Positions 35,512-46,639 of a stretch of DNA of 64,000 nt are shown here, one piece after another. Made by a program: the position numbers and the translations under genes. The DNA comes from Calamus simplicifolius. Taxonomy: Eukaryota; Streptophyta; Magnoliopsida; Arecales; Arecaceae. The DNA is taken from the NCBI GenBank assembly GCA_900491605.1, contig UESW01004630.1:229421-293420 (forward strand), given 5' to 3'. The number at the start of each line of letters is the position of its first letter. Position 1 is the first letter of the stretch. Below the pieces are notes generated by a model. That model saw only the letters and a program-made list of their open reading frames with translations. It did no database searches and was not told where the DNA came from.

Positions 35512-35515
<4 letters not shown>
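34562..35515 (+). repeat. 3' LTR of Tat element 1
   Basis: Starts TGTGATGAGGGG directly after the polypurine tract and ends near GAACGGAACA at 35515, where a (TA)n run begins. It contains TATAAATACC at 35181-35190 and a U5-type block (CTGACTTGGGCGTTAGAGGG) that matches the equivalent block of Tat element 2 (about 46007). Between 34690 and 34840 it also holds CTCGGCAACCCGAG hairpin words like those of minisatellite B. The exact end is uncertain because of the microsatellite. Confidence 0.7.

Positions 35516-35556
<41 letters not shown>
35516..35556. repeat. (TA)n microsatellite
   Basis: About 40 bases of TA dinucleotides at the outer edge of the Tat element 1 LTR. Confidence 0.95.
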
Positions 35557-35560
<4 letters not shown>

Positions 35561-35914
35561 ATCATCAGACTATTTCACCCAATAATTTGCTGCATATCAA
35601 GGTCCAATCTTTGCAGCACACAAAATATCTAGCATTGATAGAATTGGTGATTCCACAGGGTTATACTACCTGGCTTTAACATACCATAAGGGTTTTCAAA
35701 TTCCTTGAATCTACACTCTGTTGTCAATATTGAGAAATATACTGATAATTTCATCTATTTAATCTAGAATTACCTTGAACAGTTGCCATAGTATAGAGTA
35801 TGTTAGAACTTTTGATAGTGATCATTGGATGACCTTTACAAGTTGATTTATGGTAGGCATAGTAGAAGCACTTTTAGTGTACCAGAAACTAAGAAAGATA
35901 TTCAATTATTATAC

Positions 35915-36058
35915 TTGAAAATCTGTCCTTCCACAGCCACGTATCAGCAAGGCATCACCAGTAAAAGCCATCCTAGGATGAGGCTGATTGGATCCATCTC
36001 CTGTTACATAAGTAACGCAGCCAACAGTGTGACCTGGTGTAGCCGTGGCCGACGACAG
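35915..36058 (-). pseudogene. Exon fragment of ETHE1-type persulfide dioxygenase (glyoxalase II-like)
   Basis: On the minus strand, about 48 codons read ATPGHTVGCVTYVTGDG, PHPRMAFTGDALLIRGCGRTDFQ-like sequence (split here for length). This is the metallo-beta-lactamase-fold segment of mitochondrial ETHE1, with the metal-ligand His (PGHT) and Asp (TGDALL) retained. A GT follows CAA at the 3' end (35914-35913), as at a splice donor. The 5' side breaks off in a C-rich run and a (TA)n tract at 36060-36091. A very degenerate continuation (LPxxxL...HP) may lie at 35820-35870. No upstream exons with the HxHxDH motif were found, so this is a gene fragment. Confidence 0.7.
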
Positions 36059-36072
36059 GGAGGGGGGGGGGT

Positions 36073-36091
36073 TATATATATATATATATAT
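36073..36091. repeat. G-run plus (TA)n microsatellite
   Basis: A run of nine to ten G (36062-36071) followed by a short TA repeat, abutting the ETHE1 fragment. Confidence 0.9.
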
Positions 36092-37190
36092 TGGCCTTGG
36101 ATCAGGTCCAGACCTGAATTTAAGAGAGAGACCATTATGAACTATTGAATTGGATGGTTTAATCGCTCAATCCCTCTCAACCATTCTGGTTTCAATTGTT
36201 GGGTCGAAGATTTACATGTAAAATAAATAAATAAAAGAAAGTAACCTAGTGCCAAAAATCCAATCCCTTCGAAGCCCTAAATGATGCACCATCAGGGGTT
36301 GGGTGGGTTGCTAAGCACAATTCTTTGAATCAAAGCCCTTCCACCCATCCACTCAAAATCCAAGTCCTTACACATTTTCAATATCCAGGGGTCTCTTCAC
36401 CCCTCCCAATCCAATAACAATTCATTAGAGATCACATTTATCCACTTCTATAGTATGGCCATAAGCTGTAACTGATTCCTTACATTTATCTAATTATCTT
36501 TTAGTTTATGTCTTCAAAAGATATTAACAGTCACTTACCATTCAAACCCCATGCACTCCCATGCCTTCTGCTTTCAAAATGGATCTTTACACCCCATTCT
36601 TTCGCTTTCTAGCATTGTTTTCATACCAAATACTTGCTTTTGCACTCAAGGATCACATCTCCTCATTGTGGCTTGCTTTTGGCTTCTATAGTACATCATG
36701 TGACCTATCTTCTTGGAGGAAAATGTCTCCCACCTTCCTCCCAAGTCCTAATTCATTATAGCTTTTATAAGAAATATAACTTTCAATAAGGCAACTATGC
36801 CTTACCATGTCCATTTGTTCTTGTTTGTCATGGTTCTATTGACCATTATTCTTTTGACTATAGTCATCAAGGCATGCGTGCTGAAAACTAAAATGTAGGT
36901 CTTTTGCAAATTCGCTATTGCCTAAAAGTTTTGGAGTGTGAAAAAAGTGGAAGTAGTTTTATGTATGAATAACCTCTCTCTCTCTCTCTGTGCGCTTGCA
37001 TGCACATGGACGTGCTTGACCAATGTATGCGTTGATGTGTGGATATATTCCTCATCATGTTCCCATCATAGTGCTACTAGTATTTCTACATACATATAAA
37101 TTGTAGTTGCAGTGTCTTCAGTGTGCATCTTTTTTACTTGAAAATTAACGTGTTATATGTAAGCTCATTCATCTCTAACTTTTTGATAAA
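36092..37190. other. Unannotated stretch
   Basis: No element or gene recognised. Contains a short (CT)n run near 36968-36982. Confidence 0.4.
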
Positions 37191-37412
37191 TTGATAGGTC
37201 CTTCACTAGATGTTGATGTGGTATTATTTATTTTGCTCCAAAACACCACACCAACTGGACAACATGGTAAATCAACTTCTCAGCAAATCCCAGCTGGTCA
37301 AGCTCCCAGCACGAGTGATCTTTTAGGCTCTAGCAAGACTCGTTTGAACCCCAATGGATCATCTCATAGACTCCCTAGAGAGGGACAGTCTGGGAAAAGA
37401 AAAGATCTTGAC
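37191..37412 (+). other. Possible exon, unrecognised Ser/Gln-rich peptide
   Basis: Preceded by TTGATAG, a plausible splice acceptor, then an open frame with low-complexity polar sequence (TGQHGKSTSQQIPAGQAPST... and REGQSGKRKDLDN). The amino-acid bias (Ser, Gln, Pro, Lys/Arg) looks like a disordered nuclear protein rather than chance. No clear donor follows and I cannot name a family. Confidence 0.25.
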
Positions 37413-37677
37413 AATATGTTCCTCCAAACCATCCCCTCTTGTTATTATAAATTGGTACATATGTTTGCTTTTTGTGATATATTTCTAATCTAAGCCAACT
37501 CCTCATTCATCTTCTCCAAACCTTTCTTTGGTACTCTCAAGATGGACTATTTCTAATCTACATTAGTTTGAAGGAAAAACCAAGTCAGTTAACTGGAGCA
37601 TTGCATTTTTGATTGTTCAAATCAATCCATTGGTTCAATTTGTCCAAGTAGATGACAGGTTTAATGGACATTTGCCA

Positions 37678-37932
37678 CTTGTGAACCGAGCATGGTGAGG
37701 AAGAAAGTAAAAAAGGACTATGGAAAAGCATGTCAAAATGAAAAAAAAAATCTTCCAGTATGTAAAAGTGAACTAACAAACCTGTTTCGAATCCTATTGA
37801 ATTTGACTAGCAAGTCCCGCACTTAATAGCTGGAATCTTTTGCCTACATGGGCACATAGATTTTGAGTTTAATTCTGGTCATATGCTTAACTCTGTTGTT
37901 TATTAGGTGACTGATTTTTTTTTTGATAATCT
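37678..37932 (+). repeat. Tandem duplication, copy 1
   Basis: About 255 bp, similar throughout to 38336-38606 (shared words GTATGTGAAAGTGAAC, GTTTGACTAGCAA, AATTCTGGTCATATGCTTAA). The LINE insertion with its target duplication lies between the copies, so the original repeat was nearly head to tail. Confidence 0.8.
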
Positions 37933-37951
37933 TTGTTTAAGTTTAATTTTG
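37933..37951 (+). repeat. Left target-site duplication of LINE fragment
   Basis: TTGTTTAAGTTTAATTTTG, identical to 38305-38323. Confidence 0.9.
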
Positions 37952-38304
37952 GATATACGATAAAACTTTAAAAGATAGAAGTAGAAATAAATATATAAGA
38001 GAAATGATAGTAGTAGCTCCAATTAAAGATAAAATGAGAGAAAATCAATTATGGTGGTTTGGACATATACAACGAAGACCTCTAGATGCTCTGGTTAGAA
38101 AGAGTGATTTTTTAACAATCCATGGTAAGAATAGGGGTAGAGGTAGGCCTAAACTAACATAGATAGAAATAATTAAAAAAGGTATAACTATTTGTAATTT
38201 GAATGCTGACTTAGTCCTGAATAGAGAGAAGCAAATTCATATAGCCGGCCTCATGTAGTTGGAAAAAGGCTTAGATGAGTTGAGTTGAGTTGAGTTGAGT
38301 TGAG
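37952..38304 (+). mobile_element. 5'-truncated LINE (L1-type non-LTR retrotransposon), 3' end
   Basis: Encodes the end of a plant LINE reverse-transcriptase protein. Translation passes through LRWFGHIQRRPLDA-like sequence (here QLWWFGHIQRRPLDALVR), then GKNRGRGRPKLT with a stop, then REKQIHIAGLM and LDELS, as at the C-terminus of these proteins. It ends in a (TTGAG)n simple-repeat tail (38274-38304), not poly(A). A perfect 19-bp direct repeat flanks it. Length 353 bp, so it is a typical 5'-truncated, target-primed insertion. In-frame stops show it is dead. Confidence 0.9.
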
Positions 38305-38323
38305 TTGTTTAAGTTTAATTTTG
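38305..38323 (+). repeat. Right target-site duplication of LINE fragment
   Basis: An exact copy of 37933-37951, directly after the TTGAG tail. Confidence 0.9.
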
Positions 38324-38335
38324 ATTTTATTTATG

Positions 38336-38606
38336 AAAGTGTGAACCAAGTATTGGGAAGAATGCAAAAAATATCAAGACTTTTGGAAAATCAAAAATAT
38401 CAACATTCAAAAAACCATGCACTTTCGGTATGTGAAAGTGAACAAACAAAACTGTTTGGAATGCTGTTGAGTTTGACTAGCAAATCCATCTCTTAATATC
38501 TGGAAATTTTTTACCTACATGGCCACCTTGGCTCCTTGATTTTAATTCTGGTCATATGCTTAACTTTATGTTATTCATTAACTAATTTTTTGATAATCTT
38601 ATTTGT
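38336..38606 (+). repeat. Tandem duplication, copy 2
   Basis: The diverged partner of 37678-37932, interrupted by no element. Beyond 38606 the similarity ends. Confidence 0.8.
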
Positions 38607-40544
38607 TAAACTCATACGATTTTTGACATAATGTAAATTTATTGAATGTCTGGTTTGTATTTGGATATTTTTAGAGAAAATATAAATAATCTAAAGAACT
38701 AGTTTGTAGATGGGATCATCTAAATGAATTATAAATTTACCTATATACATTTTGTATGCATATTTGTTTTAAAACAAAACTTACTGATATCTATTCATTT
38801 GAGAAGCAACATGGGTAATTGTTATCCATTTGATAACCATGTCCATAATATATCGTTTCGATGAAAATGGATACAAATCTATCACGAAGAACTTTTGATC
38901 ATCAGACTATGCTGGGGATTGCTATTTGATATCTTGGGCAAATGTGCAGTTGCACATTGCCTTACTCTATATTTTGTTTTCTTTTTTTGTGTGAAAAAAG
39001 TGGAACTTAGAGAGTTCCACCTCCTTTATTATGGTGATGAATCAAGGAATAATTGGTAGGTTCAAAGGCTGAAGAGAAAATGAAGAAAAAGAAGAAATGC
39101 ATGAGAAAAGAAGATTACTTGGTGGTATAGGTTACAAGGAGATTGGAGTGCCAGCCAACTTCTAAAGCGCTCATACAGTCTAAACATTAAACATGACTAC
39201 TTCCATGCAAAGGTGGTAAGTATCTTTCATGAGGAAGATTTTGTTGTTTCTGCTTTCCAGATTGCCCAGCAAACAGTCAAAACTAGTTACTGTGCAGACT
39301 GTACACTTGGGTTTACTATTATTGGTAGCAGCTATATGAAGGTCCGTCACTGAGTGGTTTTAGTTGGAGGTCACTCTACACAAGGGAATATGCTTCCAAT
39401 TTTTTTAGGAATGCTTGATGGTCTTTTTTGCCATGCTTCAAATCGTTGATTCTATTATTTAGCCTCTCAGTCAAAATGGCTATCCATCAACTCCTTGGAA
39501 AGTGACATTCTTCCTCAGACTACAGATGCAGCGGCTTCATACATGAAATATGTAGTTATAGATTGAGTTCTTATGTTTATTCATTCTCTTGAACAACTCT
39601 TACTAGTTTAATTTGATTAATACTAAGAGTATATTAATTTTTAAGGAGTGTCTTTCTTGGTTATATGTAATCCTAGCTGGATCATTTCTTATTTATAGAA
39701 CCCTATCTGGTATAGTTGCACATGTCCTCTTTATAGTCCAGATGTTACTGTGACATGTGTTCTAGGTAAAGACTTTATGGAGTGGGACACATTTTATGTG
39801 GCATTTGTCACTGTAGGTTGTTGGCTTGTTGTATGTGAAATCCAGTGTGTTTGTTGGATTGTAGGCTATCATCACATTCAATCATATCTTCACTCTTGTT
39901 TATTGATCATTTTAGCATTTCTTTGCAACCTGTTCTTCTACTTAATGTGGGACTTATTCTTAGGACAACAATAGGATGAGAGCATAATGGTACAAAGTCA
40001 GCCACTCCCATGAGATGTTTTTAGACTCCAACAAATTCATAGGTCAAGAGGTGTCAGCTCTTCAATAGATAGGATCTGCTATGTCTGGTGGAAGTGCATT
40101 TTCTGGAGAGCGATATGTTAGTACAGATTAATTATGTACAATTTCATATGTAATATTGACAAATTATGCTTCCAATCTATATTGTTTAAAAGCTCTCTCT
40201 CTGTGTGTGTGCATGTGTGTGTGCCCTCTCTACCAATAGAAATTTATCCTTTTCTTCTTCTTTTGTGGCTTGTAAATTCTCTTGGAAAATAGGGTGCTTT
40301 CTTGTTCAACTTTGCAAAAGAAATATTCGAGCAAATTTCCACTGGATATGTTATATGAGTGGTGACTGCTATACCATTGTAGCCCTATCGACACTATATT
40401 TTAATAATTCCCAAGGGATTGTGACCAGTGATGAAAATATAGTGGTAAGAGCTTGACATATGTTACCTAATGAAGTCCATTGTACATCTGGGTTCTCTTG
40501 TTCTACTGTTTTCTTTTAATGTCAACTACTGTCTGTTACGCATT
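38607..40544. other. Unannotated stretch
   Basis: About 1.9 kb without a recognised gene or element. Frames at 39750-39974 and 40205-40456 are open but have no recognisable motifs. A (GT)n-rich patch lies at 40200-40222. It could be introns of the hypothetical CXC-type gene described at 40545. Confidence 0.35.
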
Positions 40545-40899
40545 TTAGTTTGCATCAGCATGGAGTTGGAGCTGAGAGCGGATGTTGTCAGATGGCATCT
40601 ACCTTAAAGAAGGTGTGTATCCTCAACAATCTGATCATCATGTTGCATTAAGAAGAGCAAAAATGTGTTCTGATTTTATAATAATAAATGTCATGAGATA
40701 ATTATCAATGTTTGCATATGGCAGATAGGGAGCTATGATGGCATCATAGTTGAAGTAAAATAGCTAGCATTGATTAACAATGGCTGATAATTGAAATAAA
40801 ATAAATGGATTACATGGTTTTTAAAATAAAGGGGCGGGATTTCAAGTCTTCATCCAATTTATTGATTTAACAAATTTTAAAATGTGCGTGTGTGTGGTT

Positions 40900-40916
40900 G
40901 GGGGGGGGGGGGGGGG
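40900..40916 (+). repeat. 17-G homopolymer run
   Basis: An uninterrupted run of 17 G after a GT-rich stretch, capable of G-quadruplex formation and prone to length error. Confidence 0.9.
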
Positions 40917-42231
40917 AGGACTTAACAACTCTAAGCAATTTAATTAATTAAATAAATGTACACCCAATAAATTATATCTTTATACATGAGAAAACAAATT
41001 GCACCCTATAAAGCCCCCATTGAAATTTAGAATACAGCGGGATATCGCATGAAAAATGGGGACATATAGACATTATGAGATGTCTCTTTATCTTGATTGG
41101 ATTGTTCATATACACTTTCTTAATTGATATTTTGTATTTGGTAATAATTAAGGTAAGAATGTAAATTAAATTGTAAATTATTTCAATACTAGCAGCTTTA
41201 GTTAATTAAATCTATGGGCCATCCATGCTTTCCTCAAAATCTTTATTGCTCGCCATGCCTTGAATTTATGATTGGAGTTGATTACATAACATAGCTGCAC
41301 AATTGTTCCCAATGCATAACCAATCCTAAAAAGTAGGTAAGATTTTCATATCTAAACCAAAATCCAGCTTAATATTTCATTAATATTTTAACAATCTAAA
41401 ATTTAGGGTTCTGACACTCCTGGCATCAAATATAAAAATGCTAGCTATGCTCTTATAAAAATTTCTTACCATTAACCCAGAATTAGGTGTCTGTGGCTTT
41501 ATAAGAAAAAAAGAAAAAGTAATAATAATGATGTGAGTTAAAAGCTTCGTATAAGAAATATTGGATTTTGGCATAAACTAAAATGGTAAATATATCATTT
41601 TATAATCATAAGGCCAACAATATTGCTCAATATTATGTAATTCATGTACCAATATTAATTTAATAAAAATAGTATGGTGTTCGCTATCATGACTCATAGC
41701 ATAGCTCATGGTTGAATAATAATGCCATATATGCCATATTTGATAATTTAAATAGTAATATCAATCTATGATAATTTCATATTTATGATTTATTATTACA
41801 TGTTGGATCTAATACTTTAACATTAGAACTAATCATGGCCACACTCTTACCCATGGCAGGCTACTCATAATATTATGCGCTATATTATGACCAACAACAA
41901 TAATTAGTGCTACAATAGGCAATACTCCCATATGATGAGTCTACATACCCTCCTTCCGCATTATATCTCATTTGTTTGATTAACTCATCATATTTTGACA
42001 ATAGACTAATCGCGACTATGCTCAAGCTTATGGTCAGCAAACCTTATATTACTCATGCCATACTGATAGCCCATAATATTATGTGTCAGATGATCATCGA
42101 AACCCATAATCAGTTGCATATTAAAAAAAATTATTGACATGCTAAGCAATGCGCTTACACAGCAAGTCTAATTACTCCTATCTTATTTTATATTTTGTTA
42201 TAATTTATTTATTAATAATACGCATGCTTTA

Positions 42232-42256
42232 TCATCATCATCATCATCATCATCAT
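42232..42256. repeat. (ATC)n microsatellite
   Basis: About eight trinucleotide units of TCA/ATC. Confidence 0.95.
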
Positions 42257-43700
42257 TTTTTAAATAAAAATCAAATTTTATAATTTTATAACTTGTGATA
42301 ATAATATTTTGAAAAATTTATAACAATATAGGCAATTATGCATAATACAAGACACAAAAATAAAAGATTGTATTTAGGATTTATTACCTCAAATATAAGT
42401 ATTATTGATAAAAAATGTTAGCTCCAATTGGAGGAATGCTTATTACACCCAAATTTATTCTAAACTAATAAAACCCAATGCTTAACTCACTTGCAAATTC
42501 TAAATAAATAAATCTTAATTTTAATTTACAAAATTTTTAAAATTAGCCTTTTCAACTTTGATACTAGTTATAACTTATTTATAGCATATTAATATAATAA
42601 TAATAAATAAAAAGAGACAAAACTTTGCTTCTATCAAGTAGTTATGGAAAGTGATCTAGGTTAGGCTTCTCTGGAATCAGGCTATAGGCCATTTATGCTA
42701 ATAAATTAACTCTGATTAGAACAATGCTACTGATAAAAATCAGAGCCTAGAGAGTGGGTAGATAGAGGAGCTAGAGACAAAGTGGATAGAGAGAGAAGGG
42801 GCTAGAGAGAGAGAAAGTGAGGTGGAGAGAGTAGAAAAAGAAAGAAAAATAGGAGGAGAGGGGGTGTGACCTAGGGAGATTATCCCCTGTTCCACCACAC
42901 CTGCCCAGGTCCCATAGAAACAAATAAAGAGGAAAGGAGAGGGAGAGGAGAGAGGAAGGGAGAAAGACAAGGAGACATTGGGGAGGGAGAAACCACATAG
43001 ATGGTAGGATAACAAAATTTGATTTCTTGGTTTTTAAATTTTGACGTAAGATAGCACTAACCTCAGATATCTAAATTAATAATTTTGGTATGGTAAAGTT
43101 TGATAGAGATTTCAGAGACCTCAGCTTTCAGGCATTTGGCAATTGACTAGCATGATGGAGAAATTTAGATATAGGTGGGTGGTAAAGAAAAATGAAGTTT
43201 GATATAGAAAAAAGAACTGAATTGGACCATCATTCATCAAGGTTATGATCAGAGATAAATTTGCAATTCCAAATTTGTCATAATTCAAATTGGAGCCTTT
43301 TTAAAATTTATTTTAAAAAGTTTGTTGAGGTAGGAATTCATTGAAAGCAGACTAATCTTTATAGGAGAAAAGGGCTCTGGTCAAGTTATTAAGCATTTGT
43401 TTTAGCAACAACCCAAGCAATCACATTTGATACAAAGTACCAATATGCTTCATTCCTCTGTTTATGTGATTTGTATGCTAACTATATAACTTGAGATTAT
43501 GTAGCGCTGAAGGTGGTCCTTTCGTTGTCCTTTTCATTTAAACTTAAATTCTAATTTGACCTTGCTATTAAATGGATTGTAGAGCGGAAACATGGCCAAG
43601 TGGGATGTGTTTGATTTAACTTTTTTCCTTTTTTTTTTTAGGGTGTGGGTGCAGAAATGTAGTGGGTCTTGGTGAGGCCATAAAGCCTGCAACTTAGTAC

Positions 43701-45035
43701 TCAAATGGTTTTATGGAGGTAAGGCCATAACTCAATGCTAGCTTGAACTAATGGCTTAACTATTTATTGAGTTACACTTTAATAGCATACTTGCTTAAAC
43801 TTCATGATATTTTCAAAAGCAAGCATATTAGTTCCCCATAGATATAGATCCTCTGGCATGCAGGTGTTCCAACATTTTTTTTTTGAAAAAAACTCAATTT
43901 GCTTATAGAATCTTAGATTAGGGGCTTGTTTTTGGATATTTGTCTATGGCTTTGGCTTGCTGACCAAGATATTTTGACATATTTCTATCATCAATAATCT
44001 TTGGTAACCAACTTAAAGGAGCATGAAACTAGAAAAAGTGGCACTCAACTATTATCTTCAATTGGCCATCAACTATTATCTTCAATATTATATTGTTTCT
44101 AATTTTTTTACTTTTGATTTTATGCCATGCATTTTAGTTATCAAATGCTATTCTATTTAGATTTTAGGTTCTTAGATATGCTTTACAAAAATTAAGATGT
44201 ATTTTCCTTTAATGATCTGCTATTGGGAAAGCTGATATGCTGATGCCTTTCTTTGATTCTAGTAACTTCTTAGAGGTGACTTTTGGAAGAAAAGACCTAG
44301 CACATCAGAGCTGGACATCCTACAAGATTACTAAGAGTAATTCAAGTAGTAAGTTAAAACTGTTAATCTTGGGAGACTTATTTCCAAGAAAACCAGAGAT
44401 GGAGATGGCGATCAGAGTGTAGACAAAACAAACATGAATCAAGAATTGCATAGATATACCATGGATGCAAATACTGAAGTAGAAGCTAACAGCATGGATT
44501 CAGATGCAGGATAAACAGGAGGCTTAAAGTAAGCACTACAAGAATACCATTGTTTTTTAGGTTTAGCTATGGTACTAACTGTTTTTTAGAAGCTAGCATT
44601 CAATTATATCATTTAAAGTCCCATTCAAAGCTTTTAGCCTCTTATACTACCTCCTTATATGCCCTTTCATTTTTGTTTATTTATGGCCAATACCCAGGTA
44701 CAACCAAAAACAATCGTCCTTTGACCATTTTGAGCTCTTGATTTAAGCGAAGATTTATTTTTAATCTTCAATTTTTAGAGAAAGATAGGGAGAACTGTTT
44801 GTTTTAAGGTTTATTAGATTAATGATTCACCCTTTCAAAATAGTATAAAATTCATACCATCTACATACTTCCTCGCAACAGTATCAAAATATATTTTTAT
44901 CTATTGAATAATAATTTTAATGGATAAAATTATAATTTTTCATTCAAGTAATGCTTTGGTCCATTTACTTATTTGCTTGATTACTACTCAATCCATTGAT
45001 CCAATGTAGCATATGAAAATAATGCAGTACATAGG
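43701..45035. other. Unannotated stretch left of Tat element 2
   Basis: No element recognised. The frame at 44237-44422 follows a TTCTAG acceptor-like site and is polar and Ser/Lys-rich; it may be a relic exon of the same uncertain gene as at 40545. Confidence 0.3.
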
Positions 45036-46156
45036 TGATGTGGCTGATCACTCCCTCGGGGCGGCAGCATAACACCTTGCGTAATTTCCGGAATCAGATG
45101 ATTTGATAACTCATTTTTGGGCATCGGCACTCTCGCCTCGGCCCCTGATTTCCCGGCCTCCAGTTCCGGCTGCGGCCTCTGGCTCTAGCTCGGCCTCTGG
45201 CTGCGGCTTCAGCCTCCAGCTCTGGCTGCAGCCTCTGGCTGCGGCTCCGGCCTCCAGCTCGGCTGCAGCCTCTAACTCCGGCTCCGGCCTTCAGCTCCGG
45301 CTTCGGCCTCTGGCTTCGGCTATAGCCTCTGGCTCTGGCTCTGGCCTCCAGCTTCGGCTTCAGCCTCTGGCTCTGGCTGCAGCCTCTAGCTCCGGTCTCT
45401 AGCTCTGGCTTCGGCCTCTGGCTCCGGTTGCAGCCTCTGGCTCCGGCTCTGGCCTCCAGCTCGGCTTCGGCCTCTGGCTCCGCTGCAACCTCTGGCTCTG
45501 AATCCAGCCTCTAGCTCCGACTGCAGCCTCTGGCTCTGGCTCCAGCACCCTAGCTTCGGGCTCACCCTCACCTCGACCTCTGGCTCTGGCTCCGGCCTCC
45601 AGCTTCGGCTTCGGCCTCCAGCTTCGGCCTTGACTTTTGGCTTCGGCCTTAACTTGGTACCTTATGTTGCGTGTTTTCCTATCATAGTAAAGCTAACCTC
45701 GGATATCGGACCCTGGGATTCGAGACATCCACCACCGCATATCTCGCTCGTCTGTTTTGCTGAGATCATGGGCAATTGACAACACACCCCACAGTTACTG
45801 ACATACACGGTGCCTATTCGGCAACAGCTCACCCACCTGTTCACAGAGCTCATCCTAACAAGAAAGATTCAATGGTTTCAACAGAACGAGGTAAAAGGAA
45901 CCCCCCAGATAGGTATAAAGGGAAGACCCCGAGCTCAGGGTAGGGGATCTTCTTCTTCTTCTCTCTGAAATATGCTCACACAACACATTCCTTTTCTACA
46001 AGCTCACTGACTTGAGCATCGGAGGGTCTCCGTCGGAACCATCGGCCAGGACTTCTTGCAGGTTCTTGGAGGAAGAAGGCGACCTTTTCACCTCCTCGGT
46101 GGCCCCCGAAGATCTCAGCACACCCAGCGCTCATCACAAGTGACTTGGTAGCAACA
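45036..46156 (+). repeat. 5' LTR of Tat element 2
   Basis: Begins TGATGTGG (start uncertain by about ten bases) and ends GGTAGCAACA at 46156. A TATAAAG box lies at 45914-45920 and a U5 block CTGACTTGAGCATCGGAGGG at about 46007, the same as in element 1. A GC-rich array occupies 45110-45655. About 1.1 kb. Confidence 0.7.
45110..45655 (+). repeat. GC-rich dodecamer-like array inside LTR
   Basis: Roughly 540 bp built from variants of GCCTCTGGCTCCGGCTGC, with units of 6, 12 and 18 bp. GC content is far above the surroundings. Open frames on both strands here (such as 45103-45402) are repeat translations. Confidence 0.9.
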
Positions 46157-46157
46157 G

Positions 46158-46180
46158 ATTGGCATGCCAGGAAGGGGAAA
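46158..46180 (+). other. Primer-binding region, Tat element 2
   Basis: ATTGGCATGCCAGGAAGGGG, directly after the LTR. It resembles the TTGGCGCC-type start of primer-binding sites in Tat elements, with GC changed to AT. Confidence 0.5.
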
Positions 46181-46639
46181 ATCATGCACGCGGTAGGAAA
46201 ACATTCTTCATGCGACCCCACTACTCCTGCAAGGAAGACGATGGTGACCACACAAGCTCAGGAAGCTTCCACCAGTCATGCCGGAATGCCTTCCATGAGC
46301 TGAACAATCGGAGGCCAACCTCCCTGTTCCGCCTCTTGCGCCACCACAGGCAAACCCGTCCGATCGGCTTGATGCCCTGACTAATCAAGTACAAGATTTG
46401 ATGATGGTGGTGTGGGAACTGCAGGAACACTGCTTCGCCGCCATGCCTCTGCCATCTCAGCCCCCTCCACCTCGTGAGGAGGGCCATGGAGCCAGCCAGC
46501 CTCATCAAGGCAGGACTCCTCCTGAGGACCCCATCACTCGCTCCCTGAACCTTGCTGCCGGAAGACCTCAAAGCGATGTTGATCTCTCTCTCATTCTGAT
46601 CGCTCCCATCGGTGGCAGGGTGAGAAGGAACCAAGATGT

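Larger units (their letters stand above)
23368..35515 (+). mobile_element. Ty3/gypsy Tat-lineage element 1 (5' truncated)
   Basis: A 12 kb element. Plus-strand gag-pol remnants (23368-27948) are followed by a long 3' region with minisatellites (28040-29225), antisense reading frames (29890-34166) and a 3' LTR (34562-35515). This order, with antisense genes downstream of pol, is that known for Tat/Grande/Retand elements. No 5' LTR or primer-binding site is present at the left; gag begins abruptly after unrelated sequence. A 674-base N gap removes the end of reverse transcriptase and the start of RNase H. Confidence 0.85.
40545..43700 (+). pseudogene. Weak traces of a CXC-domain (TSO1/CPP-like) gene
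   Basis: Two short patches resemble pieces of the cysteine-rich CXC domain of plant CPP proteins. At 40553-40612, after TTTTAG, the frame reads LHQHGVGAESGCC, close to the YQAGVGCSSGCRC segment, and ends with GTGTGT as a donor. At 43640-43690, after TTTTTTTTAG, the frame reads CGCRNVVGLGE, similar to CEGCRN-type sequence. Several Cys are replaced. The intervening 3 kb would be intron. It may continue to 44219-44530, where open but unrecognised frames occur. This is a guess from residue patterns. If right, it is a decayed gene. Confidence 0.25.

Noticed and set aside
42740..43015. Minus-strand Ser/Leu/Pro-rich frames as a membrane protein
   Set aside because: They come from a GAGAGA-rich purine tract; composition alone explains the open frames.
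45103..45571. Frames rich in Ala, Ser, Gly and Leu on both strands
   Set aside because: Products of the GC-rich hexamer/dodecamer array inside the Tat element 2 LTR.
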